Shown here one piece after another: positions 7,423 to 15,954 of a stretch of DNA of 20,295 nucleotides. The position numbers and the translations under genes were made by a program. The stretch covers positions 1 through 20,295 of the forward strand of contig CAYLRF010000030.1 in the NCBI GenBank assembly GCA_964385995.1, given 5' to 3'. How positions within the stretch are numbered: the first letter of the stretch is position 1; every line of letters begins with the position of its first letter. A model generated the notes under the pieces. That model saw nothing but the letters and a program-made list of their open reading frames with translations. It searched no databases and had not been told where the DNA came from. This DNA comes from CAYLRF01 sp964385995 (GTDB taxonomy: Bacteria > Bacillota > Clostridia > Lachnospirales > Lachnospiraceae).

Positions 7423-7887
7423 TCACGCTTTTCCTGCCGCGCGGCATCTTTTCACGACGGTAACACAAAAGGCTAACGCGAATATCCCCGCCAAGACCCC
7501 GAAGCAGTCAAGCAGCACATCCGTAAACCTGCCCGCCCTTCCTTCCGTAAACACCTGCAATGTCTCATCCGCGCAAGATACCGCGGCCGCGCACACGAAC
7601 GCGATCAGCTTATTATGTTTTATGTCTGTCTGCAAAAACGCGGCCGAAACAAAAACGCCCAGTATGAAATATTCGATAAAATGCGCCGCCTTTCTCACAA
7701 TATGATCCCAAAAATCAAGTCTCCCCTCACTCATGCCGGGAAAGAAGAAAAGCACGATTTTCTTCGTAAGCGACATGCTGAGATCCCCTGACTCGGAAGC
7801 GGGCTGCAGTGAAAACGAGAAAATAACCGCCGCCCAAAGCAGCGAAATCAAAGCGAATATTATAAGTCTTACTCTCTTTTGTGTCAT
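7423..7887 (-). CDS. VanZ-like family membrane protein
   Basis: A 154-residue membrane protein with about four hydrophobic spans (near 8-27, 65-84, 91-105 and 126-147). The motif around residues 59-76, DHIVRKAAHFIEYFILG, is typical of the VanZ-like family, whose founder gives low-level teicoplanin resistance; the role of most members is unknown. A second family-like element is the acidic stretch CADETLQVFTEGRAGRFTDV. The ATG at 7887 has only a weak ribosome site, and an in-frame TAA two codons upstream rules out extension. The ATGA at 7884-7887 also ends a short open frame from upstream, suggesting possible coupling. It is probably the first long gene of the transcript leading into pyrH. No link to glycopeptide resistance is claimed. 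Confidence 0.85.
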   Translation of the reverse strand: MTQKRVRLIIFALISLLWAAVIFSFSLQPASESGDLSMSLTKKIVLFFFPGMSEGRLDFWDHIVRKAAHFIEYFILGVFVSAAFLQTDIKHNKLIAFVCAAAVSCADETLQVFTEGRAGRFTDVLLDCFGVLAGIFALAFCVTVVKRCRAAGKA

Positions 7888-8022
7888 TTTTTACCGTAAA
7901 TAAATATGTCGACTTTACGCCGCGATGCCAAATCCCGGTCCGCTTCCCAGATGAACGCGGCAAAATCCCCGTCATTAGCGCCGACCTTTTTTAAGCGTCC
8001 GAACAGGTACGCCGCACATCAT

Positions 8023-8051
8023 AGTTTACATGGACGGTATGCCTTTGTCAA
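8023..8051 (-). promoter_or_regulatory. Promoter ahead of the vanZ-pyrH-frr-uppS-cdsA cluster
   Basis: On the minus strand there is a perfect TTGACA, a 17-base spacer and TAAACT (4/6 match to TATAAT). It lies in the gap between hemW and the VanZ-like gene. Transcription would start near 8016, giving a leader of about 130 bases. It is the only good promoter I see upstream of the pyrH-frr-uppS-cdsA block. Confidence 0.6.
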
Positions 8052-8068
8052 ACAGACCTTCCCGCGCC

Positions 8069-9439
8069 TTACCCGCACAAAATCTCGGCAAATACCGCGT
8101 TGCTGACGTCCGTCCCCTTATCCGTAAGGCGGATCATCTCCCCCTGTGTCTTAAGAAAGCCGCCTCTCTCAAGACTCTTTACCTTATCACCGTAAAGCGC
8201 GGCAAATGACTCCCGGAACTCTGCGTCAAACCTTCTCATACTGATTCCCTCGGTCTTTCTAAGGCCCAGAAAAATGTATTCCTCCATCCGCTCGGCGGGT
8301 GAAAGTGCTTCCGTCTCACTTTGTATGACTTTTAAATCGCCGTCCGAAGCGAGATAAGTCGGAAGATCCTCGGTGTTTTTATATCTTACGTTATTTATCA
8401 TGCCGGAGGCGCCAAGTCCTATGCCCAGATAATCCGCCCGCTCCCAATACCCCAGGTTATGGCGGCAGCGTCTGCCTGCCTTCGCGTAATTTGATATCTC
8501 GTATCTCTCAAAACCTAGGCTCTCCAGAAAGTTTGCCGTCATGTGATACATGGCTCTCTCCGTCTTATCATCCGGCAAATCAAATCCCGAAGGCGCACGC
8601 GTATTTTTTTCTCTGTCCTCGCGGGAACTTAAGCCCCCGCGCACGCGTGAGCCCGTTTCAAAATTACCATACTTATAAAACTCACCAGCATCTTGACCTG
8701 AGCCCCCGCGCACATGCAAGCCCGATCTTTCATCCGATCTCGTATCGGCTCCCGCGCCCGATCCCGTTACGTTTGGCGTGCCCGCGTAAGTTTCCTTCCC
8801 CGCGTATATTTTCGCGAAAGGCGTTCCCTCTTCTATGATGAGGCTGTAGACCGAGATATGCTCCGGCTCAAGCGCCGTTACCTTTAATAGAGTCTCTTTT
8901 AGGCTTTTGATACTCTGCCCCGGAACAGCCGACATGAGATCGACATTTATATTGTCAAATCCGCGCCGCCTCGCAAGCTCAAATGAACGGATAAAATCGG
9001 CGTGTGTGTGAATCCTCCCCAATACGCGAAGCTCACCGTCATTCGCGGACTGAAGGCCGAGACTTAATCTGTTCACTCCGGCCCTCTTATAAACCGTAAG
9101 CTTTTCTTCCGTCAGGGTGCCGGGATTGGCCTCAAGCGAGATCTCAGCGTCCGGGGACAGTGGAAAATTTTCCCTCACGGCGTCCATGATATCGAAGATG
9201 AGCCCCGCAGGCATGACGGAAGGCGTGCCTCCCCCGAAAAATACCGAATCGACCGTGCCCGCCTCTCCCGAAAGTCCCGCGACATCCCCGGCCCGCGACA
9301 GTATCTCACGCGCGACGGCCTTCGCGTAACGGCGCATGATATCCTCGCTTCCTGGCGCGGAGAGAAAATCGCAGTAAGCGCATTTTTTCACGCAAAAAGG
9401 GATATGTATGTATATGCCCAAACCCTTGCCGTCACGCAT
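8069..9439 (-). CDS. hemW: Radical SAM haem chaperone HemW (coproporphyrinogen III oxidase-like), with a repeat-rich insertion
   Basis: A 456-residue protein of the HemW/HemN-like radical SAM family, which carries haem to target proteins. The 4Fe-4S motif is CVKKCAYC at residues 16-23, followed by FFGGGTPS and a C-terminal HemN domain with YEISNYAKAGRRCRHN and GLGASG. Family members are usually near 375-390 residues; the excess is an insertion at about 216-287, between IIEEGTPFAKIY and the DDKTERAMYH helix. It is rich in Gly, Ser, Arg and charged residues and contains a 23-residue repeat. I choose the ATG at 9439 because the family starts a few residues before LGIYIHIPFC; a GTG at 9469 and an ATG at 9454 overlapping lepA are possible. 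It lies 4 bases after lepA, so it is surely co-transcribed. Confidence 0.93.
   Translation of the reverse strand: MRDGKGLGIYIHIPFCVKKCAYCDFLSAPGSEDIMRRYAKAVAREILSRAGDVAGLSGEAGTVDSVFFGGGTPSVMPAGLIFDIMDAVRENFPLSPDAEISLEANPGTLTEEKLTVYKRAGVNRLSLGLQSANDGELRVLGRIHTHADFIRSFELARRRGFDNINVDLMSAVPGQSIKSLKETLLKVTALEPEHISVYSLIIEEGTPFAKIYAGKETYAGTPNVTGSGAGADTRSDERSGLHVRGGSGQDAGEFYKYGNFETGSRVRGGLSSREDREKNTRAPSGFDLPDDKTERAMYHMTANFLESLGFERYEISNYAKAGRRCRHNLGYWERADYLGIGLGASGMINNVRYKNTEDLPTYLASDGDLKVIQSETEALSPAERMEEYIFLGLRKTEGISMRRFDAEFRESFAALYGDKVKSLERGGFLKTQGEMIRLTDKGTDVSNAVFAEILCG
8632..8724. repeat. Direct repeat inside the hemW insertion
   Basis: Two 24-base copies, at 8632-8655 and 8701-8724, are identical at 20 positions and start with the same 13 bases (agcccccgcgcac). 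They are 69 bases apart, exactly 23 codons. In the hemW frame they encode GSRVRGGLSS and GLHVRGGSGQ. This indicates that the extra segment of HemW grew by in-frame duplication. Confidence 0.75.
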
Positions 9440-9443
9440 ACTT

Positions 9444-11255
9444 TCACTTATCATCCAGTTTGAGAACACTCATGAAGGCCTTCTGCGGGATCTCGACGTT
9501 TCCGATCTGACGCATCCTCTTTTTGCCTTCTTTTTGCTTTTCAAGGAGCTTGCGCTTGCGTGAAATGTCTCCCCCGTAACATTTCGCGAGGACATCCTTT
9601 CGCAGAGCCTTTACCGTCTCTCTGGCTATTATCTTGCTTCCGACGGCGGCCTGTATCGGAATCTCAAAAAGGTGCCTGGGGATTTCATCCTTTAACTTCT
9701 CGCACATCCTGCGCCCTCGCTCATACGCGCTGTCCTTAAATACTATGAACGAAAGAGCGTCAACTTCCTGCCTGTTAATGAGAATGTCGAGCTTCACAAG
9801 CTCGGATCTTTCATATCCGCAAATTTCATAATCAAGCGAAGCGTATCCTCTGGAACGCGACTTTAACGCGTCGAAGAAATCGTAGATGATCTCGTTTAAA
9901 GGAAGGCGGTAATGAAGCTCGGCTCTTTTCTCATCCATATAGTCAATGCCCTCGTAGACGCCGCGGCGCTCCTGACACAGATCCATGACGGCTCCGATAT
10001 ATTCCGACGAAAGCATGATATCCGCCCGCGCCATGGGCTCCTCCATATATGATATCTCGGTCTGAGGGGGAAGAGCGGAAGGATTCGTAAGCTCAGTCAC
10101 GGTTCCGTCTGTCGTATGCACCTTGTAGACCACGCCGGGGGCCGTAGTCACAAGATCGAGATTGTATTCTCTTTCCAGACGCTCCTGCACGATCTCGAGA
10201 TGTAAAAGTCCCAGAAAACCGCAGCGAAAACCGAAGCCGAGCGCGGCCGAAGTCTCGGGCTCGAATTGAAGCGCCGCGTCATTCAGCCTGAGCTTTTCAA
10301 GCGCGTCCTTAAGATCGGGGTATTTGGCTCCGTCCGAAGGATAAATCCCGCAGTAAACCATAGGCTGCGCCTTTTTGTATCCGGGAAGAGCCTGCGCGCA
10401 CGGTCTTTTGGCGTCGGTGACAGTATCTCCCACTCTGGTATCCCTGACATTTTTAAGGCTCGCGGTAAGATAACCGACCATACCCGCCGAAAGTTCGTCA
10501 CAGGGGATAAACCGTCCCGCGCCGAAATAACCGACCTCCGCCACCTCGGCCTCGGCTCCCGTAGCCATCATGCGGATACGCATTCCCTTTTTTACGCGGC
10601 CCTCTTTGATCCTGCAAAAGACTATGACTCCCCTGTATGAATCGTATAGAGAGTCAAAGATAAGCGCCTTAAGCGGAGCGCCCGGATCTCCCGTGGGCGC
10701 GGGTATTTTCTTTATGACCTGCTCTAAGACCTCGCGGATATTTATGCCCATCTTCGCGGATATCCTGGGCGCGTCGGCCGCCTCTATCCCGATGATGTCC
10801 TCTATCTGAGCGGCGGCTTTGTCGGGATCCGCGCTCGCAAGATCTATTTTATTTATCACCGGCACTATCTCAAGGTCATGCTCGAGAGCCAGATATACGT
10901 TCGCGAGCGTCTGCGCCTCCACGCCCTGAGCGGCGTCCACCACGAGTATGGCTCCCTCGCAGGCGGCGAGGCTCCTGCTGACCTCGTAGTTAAAATCGAC
11001 ATGCCCCGGCGTGTCTATGAGGTTAAATATGTACTCATTCCCGTCCGGGGCGGTATAAACCGTGCGCACCGCCTGCGCCTTTATGGTTATGCCTCTCTCG
11101 CGCTCTATATCCATGTTGTCCAGTACCTGCGCCTGCATCTCGCGTTCGGTAAGAAGTCCCGTCATCTCTATGATGCGATCCGCCAGCGTCGATTTTCCGT
11201 GATCGATATGCGCTATTATGCAAAAATTCCTGATCCTGCTTATGTCATCGCTCAT
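9444..11255 (-). CDS. lepA: Elongation factor 4 (LepA), ribosomal back-translocase GTPase
   Basis: A 603-residue translational GTPase of normal length, acting on stalled ribosomes or during 30S maturation. The P-loop AHIDHGKST is at residues 15-23, switch I RGITIKAQ near 54-61, DTPGH at 81-85 and NKID at 135-138. Beyond the EF-G-like domains, the LepA-specific C-terminal domain is present (GGDISRKRKLLEKQKEGKK near the end). The ATG at 11255 has an AAGGAA site about 10 bases upstream. Only 83 bases separate it from holA and 4 from hemW; lepA followed by hemW is a common Firmicutes pairing. Identification is certain. Confidence 0.99.
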   Translation of the reverse strand: MSDDISRIRNFCIIAHIDHGKSTLADRIIEMTGLLTEREMQAQVLDNMDIERERGITIKAQAVRTVYTAPDGNEYIFNLIDTPGHVDFNYEVSRSLAACEGAILVVDAAQGVEAQTLANVYLALEHDLEIVPVINKIDLASADPDKAAAQIEDIIGIEAADAPRISAKMGINIREVLEQVIKKIPAPTGDPGAPLKALIFDSLYDSYRGVIVFCRIKEGRVKKGMRIRMMATGAEAEVAEVGYFGAGRFIPCDELSAGMVGYLTASLKNVRDTRVGDTVTDAKRPCAQALPGYKKAQPMVYCGIYPSDGAKYPDLKDALEKLRLNDAALQFEPETSAALGFGFRCGFLGLLHLEIVQERLEREYNLDLVTTAPGVVYKVHTTDGTVTELTNPSALPPQTEISYMEEPMARADIMLSSEYIGAVMDLCQERRGVYEGIDYMDEKRAELHYRLPLNEIIYDFFDALKSRSRGYASLDYEICGYERSELVKLDILINRQEVDALSFIVFKDSAYERGRRMCEKLKDEIPRHLFEIPIQAAVGSKIIARETVKALRKDVLAKCYGGDISRKRKLLEKQKEGKKRMRQIGNVEIPQKAFMSVLKLDDK

Positions 11256-11338
11256 TTAATACTATTCCTTAAATCCTTACACCTTGCAATCACCCATATC
11301 CGGTTTTTAAGGCGTATGTCGTATAACGCGATTTTGAT

Positions 11339-12352
11339 TTATCGGACAGTCCCGCGCGTCCGCCCCGAAGAGTTTTTCACGATAAAAAGTTCGACGCCGA
11401 TCGTATCCTGCAAATTCCCGTTTTTGATGTCTTCCTCTGTCGCGGCGCCGTCTTCAAGTATCGTCTCTAAATCGCCGTTTGAAAATCCCTCCGCCTGCAT
11501 GCGGCATCTCGCGACGAGAAAAGGCTTAAGACCAAGGAGGGCGGCCGTCTCGGCGTCCGACAGGGACCTGCCCTGCGCCTCTTTTACCTTAAGTATCATG
11601 CGAAACTGTCTGGTGAGCATAAAAAGAACACGCATGGGCGGCTCCCTAAGCTCCAAAAGATCGCGGTAGAGCCTTACCGCTTCCTTTGTTTTGCCTTCCG
11701 CCACGCGATCCGCCATATCAAAAATCCTCTCCTCCAAAGAGACGGAACACACCTCGTCCACGTCTCGCGCAGTTATCTCATCCCGCCCCGCGGTATACCC
11801 GATGAGCTTTTGCATCTCGCGGTTGATATTATACATGTCGTTTCCGGCTTTCCCGAGAAAAAGACGGATGACGGGCTGCGGCATCCGGATCTTTTCCCTC
11901 TTTGCCATCTCCGCTACCCATCGCGTGAGAGTGCTCTCATCCTGGCGCTTCATCTCCACGGCCCTTCCCGCCTTTGAGACGGTTTTGTAAAATCCGCTTC
12001 GCCTGTCAACCTCCGTCTCCGAAAAAGCGATAACCGTGCTTTTCGGAAGCGTTTTGACACAGGAGGCGAGTCTTTCGAGTTTTTCGGTCGCGGCTCCTTT
12101 GAAAAATCCCGTGTCTTCCATCACGATCAGCCGCTTTTCGGCGAAAAAAGGAAGAGTCCGCGCGAGATCCGTGACCTTGTCGACATCGATGTCCCCTCCC
12201 TCATAATATGCGTAATTCATGGAGTCGTCATCCGATACGATGGCGGCTTTAATCCTCATAAGGTACTGTCTTTTAAGGTAAGCTTCCTCACCGTAAAGCA
12301 GATAGAGACTGTCTGTCTTTCCGTTTTTTAAATCCTCGTTCAGACGCAGCAT
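11339..12352 (-). CDS. holA: DNA polymerase III subunit delta
   Basis: A 337-residue clamp-loader subunit that opens the beta sliding clamp during DNA replication. The N terminus LYLLYGEEAYLKRQYLMRIK is the family's degenerate AAA+ start (residues 16-35). It is followed by a strand with RTLPFFAEKRLIVMED and by the all-helical C-terminal collar (from about 210), with REPPMRVLFMLTRQFRMILK. Length is normal. The start is ATG at 12352, with a weak AAGGT site. In Firmicutes the gene commonly follows comEC, as here, but rpsT, gpr and spoIIP, which often sit between holA and lepA in spore-forming clostridia, are absent from the 83-base spacer. Confidence 0.95.
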   Translation of the reverse strand: MLRLNEDLKNGKTDSLYLLYGEEAYLKRQYLMRIKAAIVSDDDSMNYAYYEGGDIDVDKVTDLARTLPFFAEKRLIVMEDTGFFKGAATEKLERLASCVKTLPKSTVIAFSETEVDRRSGFYKTVSKAGRAVEMKRQDESTLTRWVAEMAKREKIRMPQPVIRLFLGKAGNDMYNINREMQKLIGYTAGRDEITARDVDEVCSVSLEERIFDMADRVAEGKTKEAVRLYRDLLELREPPMRVLFMLTRQFRMILKVKEAQGRSLSDAETAALLGLKPFLVARCRMQAEGFSNGDLETILEDGAATEEDIKNGNLQDTIGVELFIVKNSSGRTRGTVR

Positions 12353-12393
12353 AAAATAAACTTACCTTACCGTTTCCCTTTAAAATACCGCCG

Positions 12394-12416
12394 CCAGATC
12401 CCACGGGACACTCTGG
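12394..12416 (-). other. Stem-loop between comEC and holA
   Basis: Read on the minus strand, CCAGA pairs with TCTGG, with an inner TCC/GGA helix and a 3-base bulge. A TATTTTAAA stretch follows about 8 bases later. It could be a weak terminator upstream of holA or a leader structure in the holA mRNA. The T run is too far away for a confident terminator call. Confidence 0.3.
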
Positions 12417-12482
12417 CATCCGCCGCTTTCCGCTATACACTGCGAGAGGCGAGCGCAAACCTTGTTTTTTCGCGGCCGTAAA

Positions 12483-12582
12483 NNNNNNNNNNNNNNNNNN
12501 NNNNNNNNNNNNNNNNNNNNNNNNNNNNNNNNNNNNNNNNNNNNNNNNNNNNNNNNNNNNNNNNNNNNNNNNNNNNNNNNNN
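12483..12582. other. Assembly gap (100 N) between comEC and holA
   Basis: Exactly 100 N. The flanks do not repeat each other, unlike the other gap. It lies between the comEC stop at 12603 and the holA start at 12352, so a small gene may be hidden here, but nothing in the visible flanks (12353-12482 and 12583-12602) encodes a recognisable protein. Confidence 0.97.
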
Positions 12583-12599
12583 GCCGCGATCCGACTGAT

Positions 12600-12628
12600 A
12601 GTCTATATGTAACCCGGTAAAATGTCAA
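12600..12628 (-). promoter_or_regulatory. Candidate promoter at the 3' end of comEC reading toward holA
   Basis: On the minus strand there is a perfect TTGACA, a 17-base spacer and TAGACT (4/6), overlapping the last codons of comEC. It would let holA, lepA and hemW, and anything inside the gap, be expressed apart from the competence cluster. The -10 match is only fair. Confidence 0.4.
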
Positions 12629-14981
12629 TGACGGCTCCGTCCGTCTCAAGAAAGAGCGCACCGCTTTCTGCCGTCACGTATACGCGGCAGTTCTGGCTTT
12701 TAAGTCGATCCAGCGTCTCCTTGTTCGGGTGGCCGTAGGAATTATCCTCTCCCGCGGAGATGAGAGCTATCATGGGGTCCGCTATTTTTAAAAATTCCTC
12801 CGAAGTAGAGTTTTTGGAGCCGTGATGGGCCACTTTCAAAACATCATATCCGCCCTCCGGCAGTTTTTTTATGAGACTTTCCTCTCCCTCCGCCTCCACG
12901 TCTCCGGTAAAAAGCATGTCGAATTCACCGAATGACACGGAGAGAATCATGGAGCCCGCGTTCCCGCTTAAGGAGTCATTTTTGTCAGGCTGCAGGCATT
13001 TTATGTGAAGATCCCCTTCATTCACTTCCTCATCCGGACCGATCACAAAGACACGCGCACCGTTATCACGCGCGGCGGCGGCAAGGCGGGTAAGATTCTC
13101 ATCATCCGCGTAATTTGCGGGCATGACGACTCTCTTTATGCGTATTCCGACGTCCTTTCTTGCTAGCATTTCCTCCACGCCGCTTATGTGATCGTTATCT
13201 CCGTGGGAAAGAAACACGTAATCCAGAGTCTTTACTCCGCAGGCTTTAAGAAACGGCTCTATCACGTACTTTCCCACCTCCTCCTTATCGCTGCTTCCCC
13301 CGTCTATAAGGTATGTTACGCCTTTCGGGCCTTCCATGAAAATTCCGTCGCCCTGTCCGACGTCAATCATCGTCACATGAAGCTTCCCGTCGGGGAATTT
13401 AGCCAAAATGACAAGCTGCGTTGTAAGGATAATAAGCCCCGCGCAGCGAAGAGCGATTTTTTTCATCCTCTCCCGCCGTCCGGTCTCTCCCGAATCCGAA
13501 ATCTCACCTAAGGCGGCTTCGCGGGACGTCTCATCGCAAATCTTCCCGGCGTTTCTTTTCGCCTTTATCCTGTATGTCAGACACAGAAATATCAAAAGCA
13601 GGGCGTAGTAGACTGCCATCTCCCACGCCTTCGGCTTTCCGAACGCGAGATCTCCCGAAGGAAGCTTCATACTTGCCCGGCTGATGAAAAGAAATCCTCC
13701 CAATATGATATCGCACGCTTTTAAGAGGAGCCTTCCCGCGCCGAAATGTATCAGGCAGAAGAAACTTCCGAACATACCCAGTCCCAGCACCGCGGACATG
13801 GCCGGGATCACAGCGAGATTTACGGCCATGGAATATACGGGAAACTCAAAATAAAACCACAGTATCACGGGAAGCAAGGTGAGATTGATTGAAAGTCCCG
13901 CCATGAAACCGCTAAGCCACTTCTTATCCGGAAACAGATATCTCACCGCGGGAAGCACCGCCGCGATACCCAGTATCGCCCCGTGCGAAAGCAAAAACGC
14001 CGCGTCCGTCAAATACAGCGGCTCATAAAGCACAAGCGCCGCCGCGGAAAAAAACAGCGCCGTCGCCATATCGTATACTCTCCCGCACATATCGGCCCCT
14101 ATCCTGAAAGCGAGCATGATAAAGGCCCTGATAACAGACACTGAAAAGCCAATCATGAGCGCGTAAAGACCCAGCACGCTCATGGAGAAAAATCCCGCCG
14201 CCGCGCGGGAAAGTCCCGTCTTACGAAGAAGCTTATAAAGCCCGAGGCCTATAAAGGATATGTGAAGCCCCGATATCGCGAGCACGTGAGAAATGCCCGC
14301 CTCCCTGTAGGTCTCCTTCACATCCTCATCTATAAGAGATCTTTCGCCAAGCAGCATGGCGGATAAGACAGACGCGCCCTTTTCGCTCATGTTTTCCTCT
14401 ATAAGCGACTTCCACGATCGCCTGAGCCGGTATAACCTCTCCGAAAGATCGTAATATACCCGCGTTATTTTTCCCGGCCGCGTCTTATCGCCGCGCAAGT
14501 TTACGTCTTCCTTTGCATACGGCTCTTCCTCCCGTAAATCCGTAATTTCCCCGTCGCCGCCTGCTTTCTTCACACTTTGCGCGCTCACAGAGCCGTAGAT
14601 ACCCTGCTTCGCGTAGAAGAGGCGCGCGTCAAAATTCCCCGGATTTCGCGCCTTACCGAATGAATACGCCGTTCCCGCGCAGCTAATCACACTCCCGATG
14701 GGATAATCGGAAAAACTGCCGTCATAGATGATGATTTTGGATTCAAAATACGATTTGCCGCCGTGATTTAAAGAAATGTCTTTAAGATAATAAACAAGAT
14801 TTTTCGAAGTCTCTGTCTTTTTATAAACCAGTCCGCTTAACTTAACGTACCCCGCTGCTCTTTCTTCGCAGAAAAAAGAAGTATCCGGCGGTTTCGCGCG
14901 GGCCGCCCCGGACGCGATAAGCATGAGAGAGCGCACGATGATAACGGCCAGGCACAGAGTACATAGTGGCCTTTTTCTCAT
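12603..14981 (-). CDS. comEC: ComEC/Rec2-type DNA uptake channel protein
   Basis: A 792-residue polytopic membrane protein that moves single-stranded DNA across the membrane during transformation. An N-terminal OB-like DUF4131 region includes ARNPGNFDARLFYAKQGIYG (residues 111-130). The Competence domain covers about 195-480 and has the conserved AISGLHISF near 235-243. The C-terminal metallo-beta-lactamase-like domain runs from about 535, with MIDVGQGDG, HGDNDH (593-598) and VAHHGSKNSTSEEF. The active-site residues look intact. I prefer the ATG at 14981: it overlaps the stop of the upstream lipoprotein gene in an ATGA, a coupling arrangement. An in-frame ATG at 15011 would add 10 residues but has no ribosome site. 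Whether this bacterium is competent cannot be judged here. Confidence 0.95.
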   Translation of the reverse strand: MRKRPLCTLCLAVIIVRSLMLIASGAARAKPPDTSFFCEERAAGYVKLSGLVYKKTETSKNLVYYLKDISLNHGGKSYFESKIIIYDGSFSDYPIGSVISCAGTAYSFGKARNPGNFDARLFYAKQGIYGSVSAQSVKKAGGDGEITDLREEEPYAKEDVNLRGDKTRPGKITRVYYDLSERLYRLRRSWKSLIEENMSEKGASVLSAMLLGERSLIDEDVKETYREAGISHVLAISGLHISFIGLGLYKLLRKTGLSRAAAGFFSMSVLGLYALMIGFSVSVIRAFIMLAFRIGADMCGRVYDMATALFFSAAALVLYEPLYLTDAAFLLSHGAILGIAAVLPAVRYLFPDKKWLSGFMAGLSINLTLLPVILWFYFEFPVYSMAVNLAVIPAMSAVLGLGMFGSFFCLIHFGAGRLLLKACDIILGGFLFISRASMKLPSGDLAFGKPKAWEMAVYYALLLIFLCLTYRIKAKRNAGKICDETSREAALGEISDSGETGRRERMKKIALRCAGLIILTTQLVILAKFPDGKLHVTMIDVGQGDGIFMEGPKGVTYLIDGGSSDKEEVGKYVIEPFLKACGVKTLDYVFLSHGDNDHISGVEEMLARKDVGIRIKRVVMPANYADDENLTRLAAAARDNGARVFVIGPDEEVNEGDLHIKCLQPDKNDSLSGNAGSMILSVSFGEFDMLFTGDVEAEGEESLIKKLPEGGYDVLKVAHHGSKNSTSEEFLKIADPMIALISAGEDNSYGHPNKETLDRLKSQNCRVYVTAESGALFLETDGAVIDILPGYI

Positions 14982-15898
14982 TTTGTTTTTCTGATCAAAT
15001 CCTCCCTCCATTCGAGCGTGTTTTTTAAATCCACCGCTCCTTTAAAAACCGCGTCGTCCGACCCTTCCACCAATATTTTTACTTTAGATGCGTTGCCGCT
15101 TGCAAGGACTGAATTTACTATTGAGTAAATAACGATCTCGGGATCCCTCTCGCCCCCTCCTGTCAAAAAGCCCTTTGAGAAATTGATGTAGCATATTCCC
15201 TCTCTTACGGAAACCCCGAGAAGCTTCGCTTCCACCGGTATCGTGGCTTCGCATTTATCGGACTTCGGTCCCTTCATGAGCTGCTCCACCGCCAGCTTCT
15301 CAAGCGAGGTGTCGATATTGTAACGCAGATTTTTGCGCTGTTCAGGCACCAGCTCATCCTTGCCCTTCGCGGCGAAATAAAGCTTAAGATCCCCCTCCTG
15401 ATATGATGTCAGAGTCGTCCCCACATTTTGCACGAAATCATCCGCGCTCATCAGGCCCACCGTTTTCCCCGAATCGTCGGTGAGCGCTTTCCCACCGACC
15501 TCAAAAGAGACGTACTCGACGCCGTCTATCATGACGAGCGTCTGCACCACGGCGGCTCTTAAAAAAACTTCCTCGCTTTTTTCAAGTTTCGAGTAATTCT
15601 CGCTGAAATTCACCGTCAGAAGATATCCCTCGGAGGTGACATCCTTTACTTTCACGCCGTCCGGGAAGACACTTCGAAGTTCGTCGGCCCGCGGAGCCGT
15701 CATGATGTCAAGAAGCTCTTCGGCCCGTGTCCCGGCATCCTTACCCGACACGTAATACTTTTTTGTTATCAGCACGTCTTCGTTTGACTTCAAAAAATAT
15801 ACCTGCATCGGTATGCCTTTATCTTTTCCCCCGCAGCCCGACATGAGAACCGCGCATATAAGAAACGCCAAAACGCGCCCTGCTTTTTTCATACGCAC
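14978..15898 (-). CDS. GerMN-domain lipoprotein
   Basis: A 306-residue secreted lipoprotein. The signal peptide ends in a lipobox LMSGC with Cys22 as the lipidated residue. Two GerMN-type domains follow, about 30-150 and 165-295. Each holds the VNFSENY/INFSKGF strand pattern and an AVVQTLVMIDGVEYV or YSIVNSVLASGNASKV helix-strand unit. GerMN domains occur in the spore germination protein GerM and in actinobacterial LpqB. The GTG at 15898 has a GGGAG site 8 bases upstream; an ATG two codons later is possible. It lies 111 bases after the histidine kinase and overlaps comEC by 4 bases. By analogy with LpqB it may modulate the adjacent sensor kinase at the outer membrane face; this is inference from context only. 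Confidence 0.88.
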   Translation of the reverse strand: MRMKKAGRVLAFLICAVLMSGCGGKDKGIPMQVYFLKSNEDVLITKKYYVSGKDAGTRAEELLDIMTAPRADELRSVFPDGVKVKDVTSEGYLLTVNFSENYSKLEKSEEVFLRAAVVQTLVMIDGVEYVSFEVGGKALTDDSGKTVGLMSADDFVQNVGTTLTSYQEGDLKLYFAAKGKDELVPEQRKNLRYNIDTSLEKLAVEQLMKGPKSDKCEATIPVEAKLLGVSVREGICYINFSKGFLTGGGERDPEIVIYSIVNSVLASGNASKVKILVEGSDDAVFKGAVDLKNTLEWREDLIRKTK

Positions 15899-15954
15899 AT
15901 TACTTTCTCCCGTAATCTCTTAAACCCCCGCGCGATTTCAAGAGGCTCCCTTAA

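Noticed and set aside
7727..7975. 82-codon minus-strand frame overlapping the VanZ-like gene
   Set aside because: It has a fair AAAGGT site before its ATG, but the VanZ frame in the same DNA has clear family motifs and membrane spans. The overlapping product looks like no known protein.
10878..11669. 263-codon plus-strand frame opposite lepA and holA
   Set aside because: Both minus-strand genes are certain, and the plus frame reads as the reverse of their codons without any recognisable motif.
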